Shown piece by piece: positions 43,130-52,013 of a stretch of 64,000 nucleotides of DNA. The DNA is from Myxococcota bacterium (GTDB taxonomy: Bacteria > Myxococcota_A > UBA9160 > UBA4427). The stretch is from NCBI GenBank assembly GCA_030748735.1, contig JASMLK010000027.1, positions 1 through 64,000 on the forward strand. The letters are read 5' to 3'. Within the stretch, counting starts at the first letter, position 1. The number at the start of each line of letters is the position of its first letter. A program made the translations under genes and the position numbers. The notes beneath the pieces were generated by a model, which was given only the letters and a program-made list of their open reading frames with translations, searched no databases and was not told the DNA's origin.

Positions 43130-43735
43130 CTACGCCGGGGCCTTCCGCCCGATCGCCACGAACTCGTTGTGCGGGAACACGTGCCCGACGAAGCGCGGGA
43201 AGGGAAACGAATAGGCACGCTCCTGCGGTGCGCCCGCACCTTCGAGGATGCGCGCGAGCTTGGGCGGATCCATGAATTCGACGTGCGTCGCGTCCGTGCG
43301 GTAGCCCGCCTGCTGCGGCGCGATCAAGACCACCCGCCCCCCGGCGCGCAGGTACTGCAGGTAGCTCGCAATCATCTGCACCGCTTCGTCCAGCGACATG
43401 TGTTCGACTACGTGCGCACAGAGCAGCGAGTCGAAGCGACCTGCGACCGCATATTCCGAAGCCCCGAAGTCCGCGGGCACGAAGGCCTCGCATCCGCGCT
43501 CGCGGGCCGCAGCGACCGAATCCGCGTTATGGTCGACGCCGACGCCGTTGTTCTGCAGATGCACGAGATTGCGCCCGATGCCGCAACCCACGTCGAGCAC
43601 GAACCCCAGGTCGAGCCCGCGCACGTGCCGGCGATACGGCGCCTGCACATCGAGCCACTGCTTCCACCCGGCTTCGCCCAGGGTTTCCAGACGACGGGTG
43701 TAACTCTCGCCGCGTGTCGACCGCTCTTCGCTCAT
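43130..43735 (-). CDS. class I SAM-dependent methyltransferase
   Basis: A 201-residue methyltransferase. The SAM site is FVLDVGCGIGRNLVHLQNNG (about 48-67), with the acidic GVDHNADSV strand end and LLCAHVVEHMSLDEAV later. Its start overlaps the stop of the upstream membrane glycosyltransferase by 4 bp, so both probably act on the same lipid-linked or surface sugar. Target unknown. Confidence 0.9.
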   Translation of the reverse strand: MSEERSTRGESYTRRLETLGEAGWKQWLDVQAPYRRHVRGLDLGFVLDVGCGIGRNLVHLQNNGVGVDHNADSVAAARERGCEAFVPADFGASEYAVAGRFDSLLCAHVVEHMSLDEAVQMIASYLQYLRAGGRVVLIAPQQAGYRTDATHVEFMDPPKLARILEGAGAPQERAYSFPFPRFVGHVFPHNEFVAIGRKAPA

Positions 43736-45153
43736 GGCTCCAACTCCAGCGCCGCACCCGCACTCGACGTCTTCTGCACACGCTCATAATGGCGCGAAGG
43801 ATCGACGCGCGGCCACTCGAAACCGGGACCTTCGCGCTTGGTGAAGACCAACCCCACGGTAAACACGGAGGCCGACCCCAGCAGCAACGCACCCAGCAAC
43901 ACTCCCACCACACCGCGGCGCAACGCATTCCCCGCAGTCAGCCAGTCAGCGAGCACTTCACTCGAATACACCCCGAACGGCACCGCGGCGCCCAGCAAGT
44001 AGCTCGCTTTCACGGTCGCGTACCACGGATTGTTCCAGGTGAACATCACGTAGCCGGCGATCGTCAACACGACGAGCGCGACGAAGACCGTGTCCGCACC
44101 TCCCGGATCGCGAAGCGCGCGCTTCACACCGCGCGTGAACCCGATCGCGAATGCCATCGTGGGGAGCAGCCCCAACAACAGCAACAGCGTGCCCGTGTTT
44201 TCGACCGGAGGCGCCGAACGCGGCAGCATCACACGATGCCCGTCATACCACAGCGTCGTATAGGTCGTGCCCCAGACCGAATGCAGCAGGTCGGGCGATA
44301 GCACCTGCGGGTCAGTGAACGTAGCCAGCGGGAATCGCAGGTAATCGGTCGCGAACCGCTCTCCCGGCGGCATCGTGAACATGATCTCGTGCACCGAGAG
44401 GTTCTGGGGATAGAAGTAGCCGTACTGCACGAAGTTGAGCACATACGGCCAACCACCGATCACCGTCGCAACCGAACCGAAGAGCAGGATTCGCACAGCG
44501 GCGTCACGAATCGCTCCCCGCTTCCAGCCCGCAATCGCCCAGGCCAGGCACGCCGCCACCATGACGAGCACGCCCGTGAGCTTGGTCAGGAAGCCGAACC
44601 CAGCGACCACGCCCAACCCCGCAACCAGCGGCACGGACAGCCCCCAGCCCTCCTCGCTTGCGAGATCCAGCGCCACTCCGAGCACCACGATCGAGATCAA
44701 CGCACTCGATAGAATCTCTTCCCCGAGCATTGCGCTCATGTAGAGATGCGCAGGCAAGAAGAGGATGAGCGCAGCGGCGATCACAGCCCGCAGCGCCCGT
44801 CCGGGGTCGACACGTCGTACCCAAACGACTGCGCAACCTGCCGCCGCGAGTCCCACAAGACTGCTGAACACCCGCACCGCGATCGTGATCGTCTGCTTGT
44901 CGCCGGCGATCACGCGCCCGAGCAACGCCGACACGTAGTAGAAGAACGGCGGATGCGCGGTCGACCAACCTTCATTGGGCCGGGGCAGACGCCACGAAGA
45001 AAGCAGGTGCTGGATGTAGTCCCAATTCGCAGGCGCATCGAACCCGAAGTGGAGCGGGTACGCGAACGCGTTGTGGATGCGGATCGCAGTCGCCGTGAGA
45101 ACGATGCCGACGCCCCACCAGCCGATTCGAGTTGACTTCTGTTGATCCGTCAC
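43732..45153 (-). CDS. membrane glycosyltransferase of the ArnT/PMT type
   Basis: About 473 residues with 10 or more transmembrane helices. The first loop has HFGFDAPANWDYIQHLLSSW, a variant of the acidic catalytic motif of polyprenyl-dependent GT-C enzymes, followed by HPPFFYYVSALLGRV. The start is uncertain; GTG 45153 was chosen because the residues before it in the track ORF (start 45246) are unlike a membrane protein start. The downstream gene is translationally coupled. It is divergent from the TerB gene. Confidence 0.8.
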   Translation of the reverse strand: MTDQQKSTRIGWWGVGIVLTATAIRIHNAFAYPLHFGFDAPANWDYIQHLLSSWRLPRPNEGWSTAHPPFFYYVSALLGRVIAGDKQTITIAVRVFSSLVGLAAAGCAVVWVRRVDPGRALRAVIAAALILFLPAHLYMSAMLGEEILSSALISIVVLGVALDLASEEGWGLSVPLVAGLGVVAGFGFLTKLTGVLVMVAACLAWAIAGWKRGAIRDAAVRILLFGSVATVIGGWPYVLNFVQYGYFYPQNLSVHEIMFTMPPGERFATDYLRFPLATFTDPQVLSPDLLHSVWGTTYTTLWYDGHRVMLPRSAPPVENTGTLLLLLGLLPTMAFAIGFTRGVKRALRDPGGADTVFVALVVLTIAGYVMFTWNNPWYATVKASYLLGAAVPFGVYSSEVLADWLTAGNALRRGVVGVLLGALLLGSASVFTVGLVFTKREGPGFEWPRVDPSRHYERVQKTSSAGAALELEP

Positions 45154-45294
45154 CGCAGGCAAGCGTACTCGTTCACTGGAGCCCCCACAAAACGCGCTTG
45201 ATCGACATCGGCCCGTGGCCGAAACTCCTGAACCGCACCGCGCCACGTGGGTACAGGATCGTCACAACCCGTTCATTCTCTGAGGAGCCCCACA

Positions 45295-45831
45295 TTGTCC
45301 CTGCTCAAGCGTTTCCTGGGCCTCGACATCGACGACGCCAACACGGCGCCCTCCCCCGGGCTCGACCGGATCATCGAGGCTCTCGAACACCTGCCGACCG
45401 ATCGCGCGCGCTACCTGGCCGCGTTCGCCTGCGTGCTTGCACGCGTGGCGCACGCCGATCTCAAGATCGAGGAGTCCGAAGTCGACGCGATGCGCCGCGC
45501 AGTCGCATCACTCGGGAACTTGAGCGAAGACGAAGCGTTACTCGCGGTCGACATCGCCGTGAATCACGCCGTGGAAGACGGCGGCACGCAGAACTACCTG
45601 GTGACCCGCGAGTTCAAGGAAATCGCCAACCGCGAGCAGCGCTTCGGGCTGGTGGAATGCCTCTACGCCGTGTCGGCGGCCGACGGCTCGATCTCGACGA
45701 CCGAGAGCGGCGAGGTGCTCAAGATCGCCGAGGAACTCGGCCTATCGCGCAACGAAACGATGGCGCTCCGCTCGGGATGGAAGGAGCACCTCGCGGAGTT
45801 TCAGGGGCTCAAGCAGTCGCCGAAGGAATGA
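45295..45831 (+). CDS. TerB-family protein
   Basis: A 178-residue helical protein with the TerB domain (about 30-160): AAFACVLARVAHADLKIEESE, and later RFGLVECLYAVSAADGSISTTE, two metal-binding-like helical repeats. TerB-like domains occur in tellurite resistance and in DnaJ-linked proteins, but the single-domain form has no fixed role. The start is TTG 45295, because GAGGAG lies 7 bp before it; the track start 45247 is upstream of that site. Its end overlaps the convergent hydrolase gene by 23 bp. Confidence 0.85.
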   Translation: MSLLKRFLGLDIDDANTAPSPGLDRIIEALEHLPTDRARYLAAFACVLARVAHADLKIEESEVDAMRRAVASLGNLSEDEALLAVDIAVNHAVEDGGTQNYLVTREFKEIANREQRFGLVECLYAVSAADGSISTTESGEVLKIAEELGLSRNETMALRSGWKEHLAEFQGLKQSPKE

Positions 45832-46615
45832 GCCGCTCGCGAAAGACCTCGATGATACGGTAGAGCGCCGCCTGCGTGGGGTGACCGTCCTCGTCCACCA
45901 GTTCGGTGGTGACGACCGAATGCGCCGCCCTCGTGAGGCCGTGCGGATTGCCGGGGCCCGAATCGATTTCGATGGCTTCGAACCCATCGCCCAACTCCGC
46001 TTCGAGGCGACGAAAGCGTTCGCCCGGACACATGGGATCACCTGTGAAGCGCATCGCCAGCACGCCCGCCCCTTCGTTCGCCCGCCGCTTCACGATCTGG
46101 AGATCTTCATCCGAAAGGTGAAGCGCTTCGCGATGCGACGCACTCACACCAAAGGGCAGTGAAGGCTGACTCAGCACCGGGGCCATCACGCTTTCGTCGA
46201 CCATCAGCGACAGCGCGAAGTTGCCCGTCAAACACATGCCGATCGCACCGACGCCCGACCCGCCGCATTCCGCGTGGGCATGGCGGCAGAGGGCGCGGAG
46301 CCAATCGGTGATCGGGCTCGATTCGTTGCGCGCCAACACGCTGAATTCTCGTGAGATGCATGCGCGCCCCATCTGGCCCAGTACGTAGGGCATGCTCAGC
46401 GGCTTGTTCGGTTTGCCGAACATGTGGGGCATGTAGACGGTGAAACCTTCTTCGGCGACGCGGCGCGCAAAGCCCGCGACCTCCGGCGTGATCCCGGGAA
46501 TCTCGTGCATCACCACGACGCCCGGCCCCGAGCCACGGCGATAGACTGGACGGGCCACTCCGTCATGGGCGAACTCGAAATCGTCGAAGCCTTCGAGCGA
46601 CGCTTCTGCTGACAT
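45809..46615 (-). CDS. dienelactone hydrolase-family protein
   Basis: A 268-residue alpha/beta hydrolase. The cysteine nucleophile of this family is in GAIGMCLTGNFALSL, the early VVVMHEIPGITPEV forms the oxyanion side, and GNPHGLTRA lies in the region of the late histidine. The start ATG 46615 has AGAGGAGG in front; the track start at 46813 would run into the SLC13 gene leader. Substrate unknown: the family includes carboxymethylenebutenolidase and other esterases. Confidence 0.88.
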   Translation of the reverse strand: MSAEASLEGFDDFEFAHDGVARPVYRRGSGPGVVVMHEIPGITPEVAGFARRVAEEGFTVYMPHMFGKPNKPLSMPYVLGQMGRACISREFSVLARNESSPITDWLRALCRHAHAECGGSGVGAIGMCLTGNFALSLMVDESVMAPVLSQPSLPFGVSASHREALHLSDEDLQIVKRRANEGAGVLAMRFTGDPMCPGERFRRLEAELGDGFEAIEIDSGPGNPHGLTRAAHSVVTTELVDEDGHPTQAALYRIIEVFRERLIPSATA

Positions 46616-46812
46616 CGCGGGGCAACCTCCTCTCTTCGGGCCGCGGCGGATCCGGTCCGGCAGATTTCGATGCGCACCGCGAACGTAGCTCTCGTGCATC
46701 CCCCTGACCCGCGTGTGAGTCATCTCAGATGGGGTGGGCAACACTCGCGTTGGGCCCCGGACAACGGCCCCACGATGGTTCTTTCGATCGCTACCGGGTA
46801 TCGTGAATCGCA

Positions 46813-48591
46813 ATGGAAACCCTCGACTGGCAGGGCTGGTTCACGCTCGGCGTGATCTTCTTGGTCCTGGTCGCCATGATTCGCGGGATCGCCGCGCCCG
46901 ATTTCGTGATGATCGCCGGCTTGATCACGCTCGGGCTCGCGGGGGTGCTCTCGCCCGAAGAAACCTTCGTCGGTTTCGCGAACCCCGCCATGGCCACGGT
47001 CGCGGCACTCTTCGTGCTGTCGGCGGCAATGCGCGAAACCGGCGCACTCGAAATCACGCTGGGGCGCCTCTACGGCAAGGCGAAGAGCGAACTCAGTGGC
47101 ATGGTGCGAACCCTGCCCGTGCTCGCGGGGCTTTCCGGCTTCCTGAACAACGCACCGATCGTGGCCATGATGACGCCACTCGTGATCGACTGGTGCCGCC
47201 GCAATCGCATCGCCCCGAGCCGGGTTCTGATTCCACTTTCGTATTCCACGATCCTGGGTAGCTCGTGCACGGTGATCGGCACCAGTGTGACGCTGATGGT
47301 CGTCGGCCTCGTGGCACAGAGCGACATGGAACCCATGACGCTCTTCGAAGTCGCGCCGGTGGGCGTTCCGATCACCCTGGTCGGCTTGCTGTACCTCATC
47401 TTCATTGCACCGCGCATCCTGCCCGAACGCATCGACCCGGCTTCCGACGTCGGGAACAAGCGGCGCGAGTATACGGTCGCGATGCTCGTGGAAGACGACT
47501 GCGCGCTCATCGACCAGAGCATCGAAGATGCGGGCCTGCGCGACCTACCCGGCCTCTTTCTCTTCGAGATCCGACGCAGCGATGAGACGATTCGCAACGT
47601 GGGTCCGTCCGAAGTCATTCACGGTGGCGACCACCTGGTCTTCGCCGGAGTCGTTTCGACCATCGTCGACCTCCAACGCATTCGAGGTCTCGTCCCGATC
47701 GACGACGACGACCTGCCCGCCCGCGGTTCTTCTCGCCACCGCCTGACCGAAGCCGTGATCTCGCGCTCTTCGCCCCTGGTGAACCGCACCCTCAAGGCGG
47801 CGAACTTTCGCACCATGTACAACGCCGCGGTGATCGCGGTGCATCGCAATGGCGAGCGTGTCCAGGGCAAGCTCGGGCAGATCGTCCTCAACGCCGGCGA
47901 CACCCTCGTCTTTCAGGCGACATCGAACTTCGCCGAACGCCACCGCAACAGCCCCGACTTCTATCTGGTGAGTGAAGTCGAGGACTCGCACTCTCCCGAA
48001 CACGAAAAAGCGTGGCTGGCGATCGGGGTGTTCGCGCTGATGGTCGTGCTCGCAGCAACGGAAGTGGTCCCGATCGCAATTGGGGCCTTCGTCGCGAGCG
48101 GCATCCTCATGACCATGCGCTGCATCACCGGACAGATGGCGCGCAAGAGCGTGCAGCTGCATGTCCTGGTCGTCATCGCTGCGGGCCTCGGCATTGCGTC
48201 GGCCATCGAGAAGACTGGCGCCGCGACGGCGATCGCCCATCTGCTCGTTTCGCAGTCCGAAGCCTTCGGGGCGCTCGCGATCCTCGCGACCGTCTATCTG
48301 CTCACCAACGTGATGGCCGAGATGCTCCACCACAACGCATCGGCTGCCATCATGTTTCCAATCGCCGTCGCAGCGGCAAACGAAGCTGGAGTCGACCCGC
48401 GCAGCTTCATCATCGCCGTCACCCTCGGTGCACAGCTTTCCTTTTCGTCGCCCGTCGCATACCAGACCCATCTGCTCGTCTATGGCCCGGGCGGTTATCG
48501 CTTCACCGATTTCGTGAAGGTCGGTCTGCCGCTGAACCTGATCTGCGCGGCCATTGCCCTGTACGTGATCCCGATCGTCTGGCCGTTCTGA
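46813..48591 (+). CDS. SLC13/DASS-type ion transporter with two RCK_C domains
   Basis: A 592-residue inner membrane transporter of the divalent anion/sodium symporter group. N-terminal helices include GLSGFLNNAPIVAMMTPLV and the SSCTVIGTSVTLMV helix-break motif, and the C-terminal half repeats this with MLHHNASAAIMFPIA and LSFSSPVAYQTHLLVYGPGG. Between them, at about 215-390, are two TrkA-C (RCK_C) domains (EVIHGGDHLVFAGVV, GQIVLNAGDTLVFQA) that could gate transport. Substrate may be sulfate, a dicarboxylate or another anion. It stands alone. Confidence 0.9.
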   Translation: METLDWQGWFTLGVIFLVLVAMIRGIAAPDFVMIAGLITLGLAGVLSPEETFVGFANPAMATVAALFVLSAAMRETGALEITLGRLYGKAKSELSGMVRTLPVLAGLSGFLNNAPIVAMMTPLVIDWCRRNRIAPSRVLIPLSYSTILGSSCTVIGTSVTLMVVGLVAQSDMEPMTLFEVAPVGVPITLVGLLYLIFIAPRILPERIDPASDVGNKRREYTVAMLVEDDCALIDQSIEDAGLRDLPGLFLFEIRRSDETIRNVGPSEVIHGGDHLVFAGVVSTIVDLQRIRGLVPIDDDDLPARGSSRHRLTEAVISRSSPLVNRTLKAANFRTMYNAAVIAVHRNGERVQGKLGQIVLNAGDTLVFQATSNFAERHRNSPDFYLVSEVEDSHSPEHEKAWLAIGVFALMVVLAATEVVPIAIGAFVASGILMTMRCITGQMARKSVQLHVLVVIAAGLGIASAIEKTGAATAIAHLLVSQSEAFGALAILATVYLLTNVMAEMLHHNASAAIMFPIAVAAANEAGVDPRSFIIAVTLGAQLSFSSPVAYQTHLLVYGPGGYRFTDFVKVGLPLNLICAAIALYVIPIVWPF

Positions 48592-48623
48592 TTCCACCCG
48601 GAGCCGAAAAAATCAAGCAGTTC

Positions 48624-48740
48624 ATGAAGATGTACAAGTCGGCCAAGTGGCTGGCGGACAACTTCGAGCAGTACCCGCTGCTGCTGGGGGAACCGGTCGG
48701 TTTCGAGATCCCCTACCCTCCCTGGCCCGACCCGGAATAA
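48624..48740 (+). CDS. possible 38-residue protein
   Basis: A short frame, MKMYKSAKWLADNFEQYPLL followed by LGEPVGFEIPYPPWPDPE, lies 32 bp after the transporter stop. The composition is protein-like and unlike the arginine-rich shadow frames of the window. I see no strong ribosome-binding site. It might be a small protein or the remnant of a larger one. Confidence 0.3.
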   Translation: MKMYKSAKWLADNFEQYPLLLGEPVGFEIPYPPWPDPE

Positions 48741-48817
48741 TCGGGTATCGAGTCAGCATCGGGTTCGACCGATGAGTGAAGACCGGGAAGCCCACTGAAC
48801 GGCGAGTTCGAAAACGC

Positions 48818-49219
48818 ATGAAATTCCAGCAGCGCATACGGCTCATCGCAACGCTTGCAGCGATCATCATGCTGCAAGCGCCGTTCTGCGCCGTCGCATG
48901 CACGCTCGAACCAACGCCGCCCCCGAGCGATGCGGCGCACACCGACATGCCTCCCTGTCACGGCGCCTCGAACGACACCGAGGTGCCAGCCGCTCCCCAC
49001 GAGTCGAACGAAGACTGCGGATGCGACGACGCGCTCCAGGCCGCGATCCCAGCACCCGGGCAGAACACTCCTGCGAACCCGACCGCGCAGCTTACGCTGG
49101 CTCTGCCGTTGGCCCCGTCTCTCGCACAGGCCCACGCCACGTATCTGCTGGCGCCTCTGCGCGAAACCGATCTTCCTCCACCGAAGATCCTGCTGCTGAA
49201 GCAATCGTTTCTGATCTGA
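48818..49219 (+). CDS. small exported Cys-rich protein of the metal-efflux operon
   Basis: About 133 residues with a signal peptide (RIRLIATLAAIIMLQAPFCAVA). The mature part has MPPCHG and EDCGCDD, a proline-rich linker and a hydrophobic C-terminal segment ending PPPKILLLKQSFLI. A Cys at the cleavage site (VACT) might be lipidated. It lies 99 bp before the TolC gene on the same strand, as small metal-binding or DUF2946-like proteins do in some copper loci. Metal binding is inferred from Cys/His/Met content and position, not from a known family. Confidence 0.7.
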   Translation: MKFQQRIRLIATLAAIIMLQAPFCAVACTLEPTPPPSDAAHTDMPPCHGASNDTEVPAAPHESNEDCGCDDALQAAIPAPGQNTPANPTAQLTLALPLAPSLAQAHATYLLAPLRETDLPPPKILLLKQSFLI

Positions 49220-49318
49220 TTCCCGACTTCTCAAGATGAGGCCGCGCGCTGGTTTGCGCGGCACCGCGCATGGCGTTGATCCGCCGTGCGATCGATCGAG
49301 AACTCGGGAGCCAGAAAG

Positions 49319-50683
49319 ATGACAACACAGATTGCAGGTCCGCGCACCAGACGCGCATGGGCCGACCACGCCGGCTGGCGGACACGCGGCCTCCGCGCAG
49401 TGCTCTTCGCGGGCGGCTTCGGCCTCTTCGCCAGCTTCGCCCTCTTCGCGACACAGGCGCAGGCCGGTACGCCCGCGCAACTCCCACCCGTGCTCACCCT
49501 CGAGTGGTGTCTCGAACGGGCGAAGAGCGCGAACCCCTCGCTCGAAGTCGCGCGTGCGCGCGCAACGGCGGCGGAACATCGCGTGAAGCCTGCGGGCGCC
49601 TTCGACGACCCGCGCCTTTCGTACAACGCGAGCAACATCCCGGCCGGTGACTTCGATTTCGCTTCCACTCCGCTTTCGGGGCACCAGTTCGGACTTCGCC
49701 AGAAGCTCCCCTTCCCGGGCGAACGCTCGAACCGCCGAAGGGCGGCGGCACGCGAAGCGACGGCACTGTCGCTATCGGCCGAAGACGAACGACTCGCCAT
49801 CGAAGCGACCGTCGAATCCGCCTGGGCGGAACTCGGTTTCGCGAGGCGGGCCCTCGACATCACGGACCGCAACATCCAGCTCCTGCGTCAACTCGCTTCG
49901 ACCGCCGAAGCGCGGTACCGGGTCGGAAACGGTCTGCAACAGGACGTCCTTCGCGCCCAGGTGGAACTCACCGCGCGACTCGAGGAACGCCTGCGGCGAG
50001 AGGAAGCCATCGAAGCGAGCGCCGCGCGCCTGGTTGCGCTCCTCGACCTGCCGCCGACGACCGCCCTTCCCCCGATCGAAGCGCTGGGGCTCACGACGGC
50101 CGAACCCGCGCTCGAACCCCTGCTGATCAATCTCGATGAGAAGAGCCCGCGCCTGCTTGCCGCGCGCGCGCAGGTTTCGTCGGCGCGACACCGCGTGCGC
50201 GCGACCGAACTCGAGGGGTTGCCCGACATCGATCTGGACGTCGGCTATCGCGTGCGGCGCGACCACCCGGGCGACGCCGTCGACGGCGACGACTTCATCT
50301 CGGCCGGCTTCACCCTTCGCCTGCCGGTAGATCGCGGCCGCTGGCGTGCGCGCGCTGCGGAACAGAAAGCGAACCTGCGTCGCGCAGAAGCCGAGCTTCG
50401 AAGTGCGCGTGCGCACCTCGCATCGCGGGTGCGCACGGCGCACGCCCAACTCGTTCGCGCCGCTTCCGAAGTCGAACTGCTTCGAACGGGCCTCGTGCCC
50501 CAGGCCCAGCAATCCCTCGAGTCGAGCCGCTCCGCGTACAAGGTCGGCCGAATCGAATTTCTGAGTCTGCTCGATAGCCAGGTGCGACTGCTCAACGCAG
50601 AGCTCAGGCTCGCGCGCGCAACCGCGGACACACATCACGCGTTTGCGTCACTCGAAAGTGCCGCGGGAGAAAAACTCCGATGA
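49319..50683 (+). CDS. TolC-family outer membrane factor of a CusC/CzcC-type pump
   Basis: A 454-residue outer-membrane channel protein. A long signal region ends near FATQAQAG; the mature protein has two outer membrane efflux repeats of coiled-coil helices (LEVARARATAAEHRVKPAGAF, LQQDVLRAQVELTARLEERL, SLESSRSAYKVGRIEFLSLL). The alternative start at 49286 is in the track; ATG 49319 follows CGGGAG. Its stop overlaps the adaptor start (ATGA). Together with the next two genes it forms a three-part pump across the envelope. Confidence 0.93.
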   Translation: MTTQIAGPRTRRAWADHAGWRTRGLRAVLFAGGFGLFASFALFATQAQAGTPAQLPPVLTLEWCLERAKSANPSLEVARARATAAEHRVKPAGAFDDPRLSYNASNIPAGDFDFASTPLSGHQFGLRQKLPFPGERSNRRRAAAREATALSLSAEDERLAIEATVESAWAELGFARRALDITDRNIQLLRQLASTAEARYRVGNGLQQDVLRAQVELTARLEERLRREEAIEASAARLVALLDLPPTTALPPIEALGLTTAEPALEPLLINLDEKSPRLLAARAQVSSARHRVRATELEGLPDIDLDVGYRVRRDHPGDAVDGDDFISAGFTLRLPVDRGRWRARAAEQKANLRRAEAELRSARAHLASRVRTAHAQLVRAASEVELLRTGLVPQAQQSLESSRSAYKVGRIEFLSLLDSQVRLLNAELRLARATADTHHAFASLESAAGEKLR

Positions 50684-52008
50684 TTCTCATGACATCCACG
50701 ACGAATTTCGCCCGCACGTTGCTCACCGTCGCCGGCCTTGCACTCGCCCTCGCGGCCGGCTGGTTTTCCCGCGACCTCTTCCCGCCGACACACACACCGG
50801 CGATGGACCCCGAGGACGAACACGCCGCGCATGCGGTCGGCTCGCCCTGCCCCGGCGGCGCGGCACCGCGTTACTGGAAGGCGCCCATGGACCCGACCTA
50901 CGTGCGCGACGCACCAGGCAAGTCTCCAATGGGGATGGACCTGGTCCCCGAATGTCCCGCCGACGACGCGGACGCTCCCGAAGGTGCGGTGGTCATCGAC
51001 GCTGCAACGATGCAGAACATGGGCGTACGCACGGCGCGCGTCGAACGTCGCGACCTCGTTCGCACGGTGCGCGCCTTGGGCCGCGTCGCCTACGACGAAC
51101 GTCGCGTTGTGCACATCCACACCAAGGTGCAGGGCTGGGTCGAAGAACTCTTCGTCGACTACGTGGGCCAGACCGTTCAGCAAGGCGAGCCGCTGCTCGA
51201 GATCTATTCACCCGAACTCGTCGCCACGCAGGAAGAACTCCTGCTCGCCCACCGCTACACGGCGGCCACGCAGGAAAGCCCCTTCGAAGACGTACGCGAA
51301 AGCGGAGCGTCGCTCTTCGACGCCACCCGGCGCCGTCTCGAACTGATGGACATCCCCGAGCGAGACATCGACCGGCTGCTCGAAACGGGCGAAGCGAAAC
51401 GTACGCTCACGCTCTATGCCCCCTCTTCGGGCATCGTGACGCAGCTGGGCGTGCGCTCGGGTATGGAGGTGAGACCGAACTCGAACCTCTACACGATCTC
51501 CGACGTCTCGCGCGTATGGGTGCTGGCCGACGTCTACGAGTACGAACTCCCGTGGCTGGCCGTCGGACAGAATGCCAGCGTAGAGCTCAGCTACCTCCCG
51601 GGCGAAACCATGGAAGGCCAGGTCAGCTATATCGCCCCCTTCCTCGACCCGACGACGCGAACCGCCGAGGTCCGGGTCGAACTCGACAACGCCGAAGGGA
51701 AACTCAAGCCCGAGATGTTCGGCAACGTGCTGATCGCGGGGGCGCCCCGTCCGGACACCGTTGCGATCCCGCAAGACGCGGTGATTCGTTCGGGCACGCG
51801 CACCCTCGCCATCGTCTCCCTCGGCGATGGACGTTTCGAACCCCGCCCCGTCGAAATCGGCCTCGACACCGGCGACGGATGGTTCGAGGTCGTGGCGGGT
51901 CTCGACGTCGGTGAGGAGATCGTCTTGTCGAGCCAGTTCCTGATCGACAGCGAGAGCAATCTCCAGGAAGTCGTGCGCAAGCGCCTCGCCAAGAGTGGAG
52001 GCGAGTAG
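50680..52008 (+). CDS. cusB: periplasmic adaptor of a heavy-metal RND pump (CusB-like)
   Basis: A 442-residue membrane-fusion protein anchored by an N-terminal helix (10-28). A heavy-metal-binding segment at 65-92 reads YWKAPMDPTYVRDAPGKSPMGMDLVPE, methionine-rich and typical of CusB-type adaptors for copper or silver. The lipoyl/barrel-sandwich and beta-barrel parts follow (HIHTKVQGWVEELFVDYVGQ, SRVWVLADVYEYELPWL). It overlaps the TolC gene by 4 bp and ends 5 bp before the pump gene. Confidence 0.93.
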   Translation: MILMTSTTNFARTLLTVAGLALALAAGWFSRDLFPPTHTPAMDPEDEHAAHAVGSPCPGGAAPRYWKAPMDPTYVRDAPGKSPMGMDLVPECPADDADAPEGAVVIDAATMQNMGVRTARVERRDLVRTVRALGRVAYDERRVVHIHTKVQGWVEELFVDYVGQTVQQGEPLLEIYSPELVATQEELLLAHRYTAATQESPFEDVRESGASLFDATRRRLELMDIPERDIDRLLETGEAKRTLTLYAPSSGIVTQLGVRSGMEVRPNSNLYTISDVSRVWVLADVYEYELPWLAVGQNASVELSYLPGETMEGQVSYIAPFLDPTTRTAEVRVELDNAEGKLKPEMFGNVLIAGAPRPDTVAIPQDAVIRSGTRTLAIVSLGDGRFEPRPVEIGLDTGDGWFEVVAGLDVGEEIVLSSQFLIDSESNLQEVVRKRLAKSGGE

Positions 52009-52013
52009 ACGTC

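Noticed and set aside
45132-45863. 243-residue plus-strand ORF over the TerB gene
   Set aside because: It is a frame-shifted shadow of the TerB gene, which has a TTG start and a clear ribosome-binding site.
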